Origin: CBDESM01 sp965242485
GTDB taxonomy: Bacteria; Chloroflexota; Dehalococcoidia; Bin125
DNA: 64,000 bases
Direction of reading: 5' to 3'
Assembly (NCBI GenBank): GCA_965242485.1
Contig: CBDESM010000003.1
Span: 248,001-312,000 of the forward strand
Position numbers and translations under genes: made by a program. The notes under the pieces are model-generated. The model was not told the DNA's origin, did no database searches, and was given only the letters and a program-made list of their open reading frames with translations. Positions 37,205 to 45,455 of this stretch are shown piece by piece (the stretch's first letter is position 1; each line of letters opens with the position of its first letter).

Positions 37205-38686
37205 CTACGCGGGCAGCTCGGGCAGGCGCGCATTCCAGCCCGAAACCCGTTCGTATGCATGCGCCGCTCGGAAGAGCAGCGGCTCTTGCCAGCGGTCGGC
37301 GATCAGCTGCAGGCCGACCGGCATCCCGTGCTCGCCGAGGCCGCAGGGGATCGAGATCGCCGGCAGCCCGGCGATGTTGGCGGGAATCGTGTAGATGTCG
37401 TTCAGGTACATCTGGTACGGGTCGGTGATCTCGCCGCGGCGGAAGGCGACGGTGGGCGCGGTCGGCGCGACGATCAGGTCGGCCCGCTCGAAGATGCGGT
37501 CGAACTCGCGGCGGAGCACGGTGCGGACCTTCTGCGCCTGCAGGTACCAAGCGTCGTAGTAGCCGGCCGAGAGCGCGTATGCGCCGAGCAGGATGCGGCG
37601 CTTGACTTCCGGGCCGAAGCCGTTGCGGCGGGTGGTTTCCATGTCGTCCCACATCGACTCGCCGCGGCGCTCGCCGAGCCCGTACTTGGCGCCGTCGTAG
37701 CGGGCCAGGTTCGCCGAGCACTCCGACGGCGCGAGGATGTAGTAGACCGGCAGCGCCTGCGCGGCGGTCGGCAGCTCCGCATCGCGGTCGACCGCGGCCC
37801 CGCCGGCCGCGAGCGCGTCCACTGCGGCCGCGACGGCGGCCGCGACTCCGTCGTCCATGCCCTGCTCGCCGGTCGTGAAGAACTCGCGCGGCGCGGCGAT
37901 GCGGAGGCCGTCGAGGCCGCGCTCGAGCTCCGCGCGGTAGTCGGGCGGCGGCTCGGGCGAACAGGTCGCGTCGAGCGGATCGGGGCCGGCGACTTCCTGC
38001 AGCAGCAGCGCCGCGTCCTCGACGGTGCGGGTGAAGGGGCCGATCTGGTCGAGCGAGCTGGCGAAGGCGATCAGCCCGTAGCGCGAGACGGCGCCGTAGG
38101 TGGGCTTCATCCCGACCGCGCCGCAGAAGGAGGCGGGCTGGCGGATCGAGCCGCCCGTGTCGGAGCCGAGCGCAGCGAAGCACTGCCCGGCCGCGACGGC
38201 GGCGGCGGAACCGCCGGAAGAGCCGCCGGGTACGCGCTCCAGATCCCACGGGTTCGCGGTCGGGAACCAGGCCGAATGCTCGGTCGAGGAACCCATCGCG
38301 AACTCGTCCATGTTGGTCTTGCCGACCGACGGGACGGCGGCGGCGCGCAGGCGGGCGACGCTGGTCGCGTCGTAGGGCGGGATCAGATCGCCGAGCATCT
38401 TCGAGCCGGCGGTGGTGCGGACGCCCTCGGTCATCAGCACGTCCTTGAGCGCGATCGGGACGCCGGTGAGCGGGCTCGGCGCGTCGCCGGCGCGGAGCAG
38501 ATCGTCGGCGGCGGCGGCTTGTTCGAGCGCCTGCTCGGCGGTGACGGTGATGAACGCCTTGACCCGGTCGTCGGTCGCGGCGATGCGGTCGAGCATGGCC
38601 CGCGTCAGCGCCGCGCTGGACGTCCCGCCCGCGCGCAGCGCCGCGGCCGCCTCGGCGATCGTCGCGGGCGCGGTCGGCGCCGTCAC
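37205..38686 (-). CDS. gatA: Asp/Glu-tRNA amidotransferase subunit A
   Basis: GatA supplies ammonia to GatB for conversion of Glu-tRNA(Gln) or Asp-tRNA(Asn). The amidase triad is visible: K81 in GVPIALKDVL, a Ser in the GGSSGGSAAAV loop (154-164) and S180 in GSDTGGSIRQPASF. It is 493 residues. The GTG start overlaps the gatC stop (GTGA). gatB is not in the window. Confidence 0.95.
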   Translation of the reverse strand: MTAPTAPATIAEAAAALRAGGTSSAALTRAMLDRIAATDDRVKAFITVTAEQALEQAAAADDLLRAGDAPSPLTGVPIALKDVLMTEGVRTTAGSKMLGDLIPPYDATSVARLRAAAVPSVGKTNMDEFAMGSSTEHSAWFPTANPWDLERVPGGSSGGSAAAVAAGQCFAALGSDTGGSIRQPASFCGAVGMKPTYGAVSRYGLIAFASSLDQIGPFTRTVEDAALLLQEVAGPDPLDATCSPEPPPDYRAELERGLDGLRIAAPREFFTTGEQGMDDGVAAAVAAAVDALAAGGAAVDRDAELPTAAQALPVYYILAPSECSANLARYDGAKYGLGERRGESMWDDMETTRRNGFGPEVKRRILLGAYALSAGYYDAWYLQAQKVRTVLRREFDRIFERADLIVAPTAPTVAFRRGEITDPYQMYLNDIYTIPANIAGLPAISIPCGLGEHGMPVGLQLIADRWQEPLLFRAAHAYERVSGWNARLPELPA

Positions 38687-38979
38687 TCGAGCACCGCGTG
38701 GACGCGGAAGTAGTCGTTTTCCCGCTGCGGGGCGTTGGCCAGCACCGCCTCGACCGGCAGCGGCGGGCGGGCGACGTCTTCGGCATCGACGTTGATCAGG
38801 TCGGCCCCGTTGGCGGTGGGCGGGACTCCGTCGGTATCGACGGATTGCAGCGCGCTGATGTGCTCGAGAATCTGGCCCAGCTCGTCGCGCAGCGCGGCGA
38901 CCTCGTCGTCGCCGATCCCGATCCGGGCGAGCGCGGCGAGCCGCCGCACCTGATCCTCGCTGAATTCGGCCTCGGCCAT
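38683..38979 (-). CDS. gatC: Asp/Glu-tRNA amidotransferase subunit C
   Basis: This 98-residue small subunit stabilises the GatAB complex. It has the usual layout: an N-terminal helix with FSEDQVRRLAALARIGIGDDE, then LGQILEHISALQSVDTDGV, a flexible middle and the C-terminal RENDYFRVHAVLE. It is the first gene of a five-gene minus-strand operon, gatC-gatA-lrp-aminotransferase-hydrolase, and is divergent from the penicillin-binding protein gene, so the operon promoter lies in 38980-39055. Confidence 0.93.
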   Translation of the reverse strand: MAEAEFSEDQVRRLAALARIGIGDDEVAALRDELGQILEHISALQSVDTDGVPPTANGADLINVDAEDVARPPLPVEAVLANAPQRENDYFRVHAVLE

Positions 38980-39055
38980 CGACGGAACCCCGACCTGGTG
39001 CGGAGCGTCCTGCCCGCAACGGCAGTATACGATTCGCCCGTTGGGAGGCTGCGCG

Positions 39056-41842
39056 GTGGCGCGGATGACGGAGCGCGAACGCGCGCTGGCCCTGTCCCGG
39101 TCGAGGCGGCGGACGGCGCAGCGCCGGCTGCGCGAGGCGCGGCGGCCGCGGCCGGCCTGGCGGCCCTGGGCGATCCTGCTGGCGCTGGCCTGCGGCGCGG
39201 CGATCGTGCTCGCCGGCGGCGCCGCGGCCGCGGGATACGTCGTCTACCGCGGCTTCGCCGACGATCTCGCCGACCCGTCCGCCATCGTCGACGCGCAGCA
39301 GGGCCTCGGCACCAGCCGCATCTACGACTCCGGCGGCCCCGGCGGGACGCTGCTCTACGAATACGTCGACCCGCTGCTCGGCCTGCGCGACCCGGTGCGC
39401 CTGCACGAGGTCTCGCAGTACATGATCGACGCGACCATCGCGACCGAGGACGCCTCCTTCTGGACCAATCAAGGCGTCAACTTCCGCGGCCTGATCCGCG
39501 CCGCCTGGGAGAATCTCGGATTCTCCGGCGGCGGCCTCTTCGCCGGTTCCGGCGGCTCCTCGATCACGCAGCAGCTGGTCAAAAACGTGCTGATCGAGCC
39601 GGAGGAGCGCTCCGGCCGCACGATCGAGCGAGTGCGCGGCAAAATCAAGGAGACGATCCTCGCGATCGAGCTGACCGACCGCTACTCGAAGGAGCAGATC
39701 CTCGCCTGGTACCTGAACACGATTTTCTACGGCAACCTCTCGTACGGGATCGGGGCGGCCAGCCAGCGCTACTTCGGCAAGCCGCCTTCCGAACTGTCGC
39801 TGGCGGAGGCGGCGATGCTGGCCGGGCTGCCGCAGGCGCCCTCGCGCTACAACCCGCTGATCGACTTCGAGGCCGCGAAGCGCCGCCAGGAGACGGTGCT
39901 CGATCTGATGGCCGGGCGCGGCTTCGCCAGCTACGCCGAAGCCGACGCCGCCAAGCGCGAGCGGCTGGACTTCGACTCGCCCGAGTTCCCGATCCGCGCA
40001 CCCCATTTCGTGCTCTACGCGCAGGACGAGGCGCTCGCGCTCTGCGAGGCCGGGCGCTTCCCGCTCCCCGCCGGCGCGGGCGGCTGCGGCGAACTGATGT
40101 CGAACGGCGGACTGCGGATCACGACCACGCTCGATCTCGGCATCCAAGAGCTGGCCGAGCGCGAGCTGGGCCGGGGCATCCGCGAGTTCGGCGAGGAGTC
40201 CGGCGCGGGCAACGGCGCGGTGGTCGCGATCGACCCGGCCGGCGGGCGCATCCTGGCGATGACCGGCAGCCGCGACTTCTTCAACGAGGAGATCGACGGG
40301 CAGGTCAATTCCGCCACTTCGGCACGCTCGCCGGGCTCCGCGATCAAGCCGCTCACCTACCTCTCCGCCTTCGAGCGCGACCCGCTCCGCTGGCATCCGG
40401 CCGCCATCATCTGGGACGTCCCCGTCGCCGCCCGCCAGCCCGACGGCACGCTCTTCCAGCCGACCAACTTCGACTCGTCCTTCCGCGGCCCGGTCGCCGC
40501 GCGCAGCGCCCTCGCCAACTCGATGAACGTGCCCGCCTTCCGTCTGGTCGAGGCGCTGGGCACGCCCGCCGTGCTCGCCACGATGCAGCGGATGGGCCTC
40601 ACGACCCTGCACGACCCATCCGCCTTCGGCCCCTCGATCACGCTCGGCGGCGGCGAGGCGACCCTGCTCGACCTGACCTACGCCTACAGCGCGCTGGCCA
40701 ACAACGGCGAGATGCGCGGGCGGCGGACGACGCTCGAACTCGGGCCCGCCTACCGCGCCCTGGACCCCGTCGCCGTGCTCGAGATCCGCGACTCCTACGG
40801 GCGCGTGCTCTACCGACATGGAGCAGCGGAGGCTCACCGCGCCGCGAACCCGGCGCACGCCTACCAGATCACCGACATCCTCGCCGACGGCGACGCCCGC
40901 GCGCTGCTCTACGGCGCCGGCAGCAACCTCGAACTGGACGGGGGCGAGCGCCCCGCCGCGGTCAAGACCGGCACCGCGGGGCAGCCCGGCATCAACGATC
41001 TGCGCACCGACTACTGGACCATCGGCTACACCCCCTCGCTCGTCGTCGGCGTCTGGATCGGCAACGCCGACAACGCCCTGATGTTCGGCGGGCGCTCGTC
41101 GGGCACGGCCGGGCTGGTCTGGAACCGGATCATGTCCGAGTGGCACGAGGACCGCCCGATCGAGCTCTTCCGCGAGCCGCCGGGGCTGCGCCGGGCGGAG
41201 GTCCGCGTCCCGCTGGTCCCCTCCGGCAGCCGCGGCGAGGGCCCGCTGCCGGCCTGCTCGCGCGTCGCGACCGATCTGTTCAGCGCCGCCGCGCCGCTGC
41301 CGCCGCCCGGCAACGGCGTCTGCATCGAAGCCGAGGTCGACTCGCGCACCTTGCAGGCGGCGACCGCGGGGACGCCGGACGAGTTCCGGGAAACGCGGCG
41401 GCTGATCGCGCCGCCGACGCTGGCCCGGCGCGGCGCGACCGCGCTCGACAACGCCGCCCTCGCCTGGCTGCACGAGCGGCGGGTCGCCTACCTGCACCCG
41501 CCCGGCGGCCCGCCGCCGCCCTACGTCGAGCTCCGCACGCCCGCCGACGGGGCCGAGGTGCCGCGCGGCGGCGCGCTGATCCTCGGCCGCGCCGACAGCC
41601 CCGATCTGCGCGGCTGGACGCTGCGCATCGACGGCGAGCCGCTGGCCGCCGGAACCGGCGCGGTCGAGGCCGGCCGGCTCGCGCGTTGGGACACCGCCGA
41701 TCTCCCGGCCGGCGAGTACCGCATCGAATTGGTCGTCGACGACGCCTACTTCGGCCCGCTGCGCCACGAGATCGCCGTGCGCGTGCCCGAGCCGTCGTTC
41801 GACGAGTTCGAGACCGAGTTCGAGGATCTGCTGCTGGAGTGA
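39056..41842 (+). CDS. class A penicillin-binding protein (transglycosylase/transpeptidase)
   Basis: This 928-residue bifunctional enzyme polymerises and cross-links peptidoglycan. After a basic cytoplasmic tail and one membrane helix (about 44-68) comes a GT51 domain: ATEDASFWTNQGVNFRGLIR, GSSITQQLVKNVLI and LSLAEAAMLAGLPQAPSRYN. The transpeptidase domain has SPGSAIKPLTYLSAF (Ser-x-x-Lys), SMN and KTGTAG. The last ~150 residues include an Ig-like segment (VELRTPADGAEVPRGGALIL) of possible wall-binding role. GTG at 39056 is chosen because GGGAGG lies seven bases upstream. Confidence 0.93.
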   Translation: MARMTERERALALSRSRRRTAQRRLREARRPRPAWRPWAILLALACGAAIVLAGGAAAAGYVVYRGFADDLADPSAIVDAQQGLGTSRIYDSGGPGGTLLYEYVDPLLGLRDPVRLHEVSQYMIDATIATEDASFWTNQGVNFRGLIRAAWENLGFSGGGLFAGSGGSSITQQLVKNVLIEPEERSGRTIERVRGKIKETILAIELTDRYSKEQILAWYLNTIFYGNLSYGIGAASQRYFGKPPSELSLAEAAMLAGLPQAPSRYNPLIDFEAAKRRQETVLDLMAGRGFASYAEADAAKRERLDFDSPEFPIRAPHFVLYAQDEALALCEAGRFPLPAGAGGCGELMSNGGLRITTTLDLGIQELAERELGRGIREFGEESGAGNGAVVAIDPAGGRILAMTGSRDFFNEEIDGQVNSATSARSPGSAIKPLTYLSAFERDPLRWHPAAIIWDVPVAARQPDGTLFQPTNFDSSFRGPVAARSALANSMNVPAFRLVEALGTPAVLATMQRMGLTTLHDPSAFGPSITLGGGEATLLDLTYAYSALANNGEMRGRRTTLELGPAYRALDPVAVLEIRDSYGRVLYRHGAAEAHRAANPAHAYQITDILADGDARALLYGAGSNLELDGGERPAAVKTGTAGQPGINDLRTDYWTIGYTPSLVVGVWIGNADNALMFGGRSSGTAGLVWNRIMSEWHEDRPIELFREPPGLRRAEVRVPLVPSGSRGEGPLPACSRVATDLFSAAAPLPPPGNGVCIEAEVDSRTLQAATAGTPDEFRETRRLIAPPTLARRGATALDNAALAWLHERRVAYLHPPGGPPPPYVELRTPADGAEVPRGGALILGRADSPDLRGWTLRIDGEPLAAGTGAVEAGRLARWDTADLPAGEYRIELVVDDAYFGPLRHEIAVRVPEPSFDEFETEFEDLLLE

Positions 41843-41854
41843 CGGTCACTCCAG
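41834..41854. terminator. palindrome spanning both stop codons of convergent genes
   Basis: CTGGAGTGAC and its exact complement flank a single G, so the palindrome is perfect over ten pairs and can fold as an eight-pair stem with a five-base loop. It contains the stop of the penicillin-binding protein (41840-41842) and of the convergent HExxH protein (41846-41848); both proteins end Leu-Glu. It could act in both directions as a terminator or RNA 3'-end stabiliser. No T-tract follows. Confidence 0.5.
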
Positions 41855-42982
41855 CGCGGCCAGCAGGTCGCCGCGGCCGGTGAAGCCGCGCACCCGCGCC
41901 ATGAACGCGGCCAGCGTCGGCGAGGCTTCGCGCAGCGCCAGCAGCTCGGCGCCGATCGGGTTGACCGAGTCGGGGCTGTCGGCGTAGCCGCCGCGGAACG
42001 CGAAGAAGGCCTGGTTGATGCGGCGGATGTTCCAGCCCTCCCCGTTCAGTTCGAGCCGCGTCCGCTCCATCAGCGCCTCCGCCGCGGCGATCCCGCCCGC
42101 CGCCAGCAGCTCGTCGACATCCAGCCGCAGCTGCCGCATCACGGCGTAGAAGCGCTCCCGTTCCGCCTCCGCTCCGGGATCGCCGGCCCGCGCCGCGCCG
42201 GCACCCGCGGCGGCGGCGCCCAGCTCGTCGCCGGCGATGTCGGCGACGGTCTCGTTGAGCGCGCGCAGCTCCTCGCTCAGCCCGTAGCGGATGCCGAGCG
42301 GGTGGAACGCGAGGTAGTGATGCACCCACTCGTGCGCCGCCAGCTGCAGCATCGACCGCGCATCGCGCAGCGGCCGCACGATCGCCGGGTACAGCGCCAC
42401 CCCGCCGACCCCGCCGATCCAAGCCGACCATTCGCCGCCCGCCTCAATTTCGGCCTCGATCTCCGCGTATTCCTGCGGCCCAACGCCCGGTTCGAGCAGC
42501 ACCCCGGCGACGTAGTCGATCTCCGCCCGCGGCGAAACCGCGAGGATGCGCGGCGGCGGACTGAACTCCATGTCCACGGGCGGCCAGACGATCCGCTGCC
42601 GGCCGAACAGCGGCAGCGGCGAATCCAGCCCCGCGTCCGAGATCGCGCGGGCGAGCAGCCGTTCGAGCGCGCGCTCCGCCGGATTCTCCAGCCGCTCGGA
42701 AGGCTCGTCGAGGAACGCGTCGAGATCCGCCCGCCCGCTCTCGGGGCCGCCGATGCCGGCCGCCTCCGCGGCGACCGAGAGCACGCGGTTGAAGGCCGTC
42801 TCCAACTCCCAATCGACGAAGCTGAAGCGCCGCCCGTCGGCCGCTTCGCCGAGCAGCCCGCCCAGCGACTGCGCCGCGGCCGCTCCGATCACGGCGAGCG
42901 CGAGGCAGGCGCCCGCGAGCGCCGCGAGCAAGGCGGCCCATCGTGCTGTCCGCGTCGCGGTTCGGCGGGGAGGGTCCGGCAC
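41846..42982 (-). CDS. exported HExxH putative zinc metallopeptidase
   Basis: This 378-residue protein has an N-terminal hydrophobic signal or anchor (about 15-37). HEWVHH at 217-222 contains the HExxH zinc motif within LAAHEWVHHYLAF, and NETVADIAGDELG at 243-255 supplies a plausible third ligand (E244), as in gluzincins. No known family is recognised, and the substrate is unknown. The neighbouring penicillin-binding protein and membrane proteins suggest an envelope setting. It is convergent with the penicillin-binding protein, with three bases between the stops. Confidence 0.7.
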   Translation of the reverse strand: MPDPPRRTATRTARWAALLAALAGACLALAVIGAAAAQSLGGLLGEAADGRRFSFVDWELETAFNRVLSVAAEAAGIGGPESGRADLDAFLDEPSERLENPAERALERLLARAISDAGLDSPLPLFGRQRIVWPPVDMEFSPPPRILAVSPRAEIDYVAGVLLEPGVGPQEYAEIEAEIEAGGEWSAWIGGVGGVALYPAIVRPLRDARSMLQLAAHEWVHHYLAFHPLGIRYGLSEELRALNETVADIAGDELGAAAAGAGAARAGDPGAEAERERFYAVMRQLRLDVDELLAAGGIAAAEALMERTRLELNGEGWNIRRINQAFFAFRGGYADSPDSVNPIGAELLALREASPTLAAFMARVRGFTGRGDLLAALE

Positions 42983-43003
42983 GTCTCGATACTATCCACG
43001 CCC

Positions 43004-43447
43004 ATGGATGCCGAATCGGGCGCTTGGCGCCCCGCCCGGCGCGAGGCCCGCGCCGTCGCCGCCGCGATCGATGCCGCGGTCGTCGCCGTGATCGGCGGCG
43101 TCGCGCTGCTGGCGGCGACGGCGTTGATGCTGATCCAGGTCAACCCGCTCGAACGCGACCCGACCGGCGGCGAGTGGACGGCGGGCTACATCGCGGCGGC
43201 GATGTGGTTCCCCGCGGCCGCCCTGTACATCGGCCTCGCGACGCTGCGCGGCGGCACGCTCGGCGCGCGCCTGACCGGCCTGCACGTGCGCGCGACGCCC
43301 CCGCAGGCGGTTTCGCGGGCGCTGCTCTGGTGGCCCGGCCTGCTGCTCTTCGGCGCGGCCCTCTGGCTGCCCTGGCTCGACGCCGAGGGGCGCGGGCTCT
43401 CCGACCGGCTGACCAGCACCCGCCTGCTGGAGCGCGCCGATGGCTGA
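43004..43447 (+). CDS. RDD family membrane protein
   Basis: This 147-residue protein has about three membrane helices. The RDD features are the Arg/Asp in the first helix region (RAVAAAIDAAVVAV), LGARLTGLHVRA after helix two and LSDRLTSTRLLE at the end. The family function is unknown; transport roles have been suggested. Its stop overlaps the start of the next gene, so it is coupled to the two paralogous membrane proteins that follow. Confidence 0.85.
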   Translation: MDAESGAWRPARREARAVAAAIDAAVVAVIGGVALLAATALMLIQVNPLERDPTGGEWTAGYIAAAMWFPAAALYIGLATLRGGTLGARLTGLHVRATPPQAVSRALLWWPGLLLFGAALWLPWLDAEGRGLSDRLTSTRLLERADG

Positions 43448-44276
43448 CGCGGCCCGGGTCCGGCAGCCCGTGCGCTGGGCCGAGCGCGCCCGCCCGCCGC
43501 GCAGCCGCGCCCTCCCCCGCGCCTGGCGCGGAGCCGCCCTCGCGCTCGCAATCGTGCTCGCCGCCGCCGCCCTCGCCGCCGGCACCGCCTGGCAGCTGAC
43601 CGAACGGAACGCGGCCGAACGCCTGCTGGCCCGCATCGCCGCGCCGCTCTTCGAAGTCGACGCCGCCGTCGCCGCGGCCCTCCCGTCGCTCGCCGCCCGG
43701 CCCGACGGCGCGCCGCTCCCCGGCTACCCCGTCGACGTCCCGATCCCGGCCGGCCTGCACGGGGCCGGCGCGGCGGAGATCGCGGAGCACGTCCTCGCGG
43801 AAACGGCGGCGCGGCTCTACGCCGAGGGCTTCGGCATCGCGGCCCGGGAAGACGCGCCGCGCGGCGGATTCTTCTCCGACGGCAGCGCCTTCGCGTGGAC
43901 CATCGGACGGCTCTCGGCGGGCGGGCACCTCGTGGCCGCGGCGGCGCTCGGCACGGCGCTGATCGCGTGGGCGCTGCTGATGCTGGCGCTGCTCGGCATC
44001 TCCGGCTGGCGCGCCTGCTTCAACGCGCTCGGCGCGGCGGCCGCGGCCGGCGGCGGCATCGCCCTGATCGCCGCGCTCGTCCTGCGCGGATGGGCCGGCT
44101 CGAACTTCGCCGGAGCCCCCGACGCGTACACGCGGGCGACCTGGGCGGCGATCCTCGACGCGGGCGATCTGCTCCTGGCCAACGCCGGCGCGGTCGTCGG
44201 GCTCGGCGCGGTGCTGCTCGCCGCCAGCGCCGCCGCCTGGTTCCTGCAGCGCGGCCCCGCAGCGCCCGCGCGCTGA
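43440..44276 (+). CDS. membrane protein, paralogue of the next gene (unknown family)
   Basis: This 278-residue protein has a basic, Arg/Pro-rich N terminus, a first helix at about 31-50, then a soluble domain and three or four helices from about 156 to 265. The segment AWQLTERNAAERLLARIAAP after the first helix is matched by AWKLAEPAQAERLLFRAAAP in the next protein, indicating duplication. It overlaps the RDD gene by eight bases. No family is recognised. Confidence 0.72.
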   Translation: MADAARVRQPVRWAERARPPRSRALPRAWRGAALALAIVLAAAALAAGTAWQLTERNAAERLLARIAAPLFEVDAAVAAALPSLAARPDGAPLPGYPVDVPIPAGLHGAGAAEIAEHVLAETAARLYAEGFGIAAREDAPRGGFFSDGSAFAWTIGRLSAGGHLVAAAALGTALIAWALLMLALLGISGWRACFNALGAAAAAGGGIALIAALVLRGWAGSNFAGAPDAYTRATWAAILDAGDLLLANAGAVVGLGAVLLAASAAAWFLQRGPAAPAR

Positions 44277-44283
44277 GCGTTCG

Positions 44284-45324
44284 ATGCTGCTGCGCGCATT
44301 CCTGCTCCTGCTGATCTTCGCCGCGACGATCTCGGCCATCGGCGCCCGCGCCGCTTGGAAGCTGGCCGAGCCCGCCCAGGCCGAACGCCTGCTGTTCCGA
44401 GCCGCGGCCCCCGTCATCGATATCGAAGCGCGCATCCAAGACCTGATCGAGGAAGTCGAAGCCGACGGCGGCGGAGCGGCCGAGACGGACGCCGCCGAAG
44501 AGTGGCGGGCGCTGATCGCGTACGGGGCGGATCGCGTCGCCGAGGAGCTCGAGTTGGACGAGGAGGTCGAAGCCTCGCTGCGCCGCCTGGTCGACGAGTA
44601 CGACTTCGCCGAGCTGACCGGCGGCCGCCCGCCGGCGCTGGCCGTCGAAGATCTCGCGGATGTCGACTGGCGCGCCTTCACCTACTACGTACTGACGGAA
44701 AGCACCGACATCATCAGCGCCGATGCGATCACGGGCATCCGAACCGACGCAGGCGACGTGCGCCTCGACGCCGTAGTCGAGCGGATCATCGAAACGTTCG
44801 ACCAGCAGGGCATCGATCGGATCGAATCGATCCCGCCCGGAGAGATCGATCTGCTCGCGCAGACCGCGGAGCTGCTCGAAGCGCTCGGCGCCGCCCCCTC
44901 CGGCGAGCGGACCGGCGCGCAGGAAGAGCTCGCCGATGCGGCCGAGACCGCGGCCGAACTCGCTTCCGGCATCGCGGAGGCCCGCCGCGCCGCCGGCATC
45001 GCCGCAATCGCCGCCGCGATCGCGGTGTTTGTGCTGATCATCGGGCTCGCCGTCGCCGACGGCCCCGCTCGCGGGATCGGCTTCGGCGCGCTGGCGGTCG
45101 CGGCGGCTGCCGGCCTGCTCGCCATCGCCGGCGCGGTCGTCGAAAGCCAAGCGCCCGGCCGCGCAGCGGAAGCCGGCGAGGCCGCCGTCGAATCGGGCTG
45201 GATCATCGGCGAAGCAGCCGCTTCCGCGCTCTACGGCGAGGCGATCATCGTCCTCATCGCGGCCGCCGTCGTCGCGGCGGTCCCGCTCGTCGTCGCCGGC
45301 CGCCGTCGCGCGGCGGGCGGCTAA
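44284..45324 (+). CDS. membrane protein, paralogue of the previous gene (unknown family)
   Basis: This 346-residue protein has a first helix at about 3-22, the shared AWKLAEPAQAERLLFRAAAP segment, then an acidic helical extracytoplasmic domain (about 50-235) and three further helices from about 239 to 335. It is longer than its paralogue mainly in the acidic domain. It starts seven bases after that gene's stop. The RDD protein and these two could form one membrane complex; this is only an inference from layout. tRNA-Gly follows. Confidence 0.72.
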   Translation: MLLRAFLLLLIFAATISAIGARAAWKLAEPAQAERLLFRAAAPVIDIEARIQDLIEEVEADGGGAAETDAAEEWRALIAYGADRVAEELELDEEVEASLRRLVDEYDFAELTGGRPPALAVEDLADVDWRAFTYYVLTESTDIISADAITGIRTDAGDVRLDAVVERIIETFDQQGIDRIESIPPGEIDLLAQTAELLEALGAAPSGERTGAQEELADAAETAAELASGIAEARRAAGIAAIAAAIAVFVLIIGLAVADGPARGIGFGALAVAAAAGLLAIAGAVVESQAPGRAAEAGEAAVESGWIIGEAAASALYGEAIIVLIAAAVVAAVPLVVAGRRRAAGG

Positions 45325-45348
45325 GATGATCGCGTGCGCCCAGCGCGC

Positions 45349-45424
45349 GCGGGAGTAGCTCAGCTGGTAGAGCATCTGCTTCCCAAGCAGAGGGTCGCGG
45401 GTTCGAGTCCCGTCTCCCGCTCCA
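45349..45424 (+). tRNA. tRNA-Gly, anticodon CCC
   Basis: A complete cloverleaf: acceptor GCGGGAG / CTCCCGC, D arm GCTC-AGCTGGTA-GAGC, anticodon stem TCTGC / GCAGA with loop TTCCCAA (anticodon CCC), T arm GCGGG-TTCGAGT-CCCGT, discriminator T and an encoded CCA at 45422-45424. It reads GGG codons. It lies 24 bases after the membrane protein and 31 before the acyl-CoA dehydrogenase. Confidence 0.95.
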
Positions 45425-45455
45425 AGCCCCGCCCAACGACCGGGAAGGATTGACC

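Noticed and set aside
37186..37260. Longer Lrp N terminus starting at 37260
   Set aside because: It would overlap gatA and lacks a ribosome site; the ATG at 37185 follows GCGGAG.
38687..41767. Upstream extension of the gatA frame opposite the penicillin-binding protein
   Set aside because: GatA starts at the GTG at 38686; the rest is an antisense open frame.
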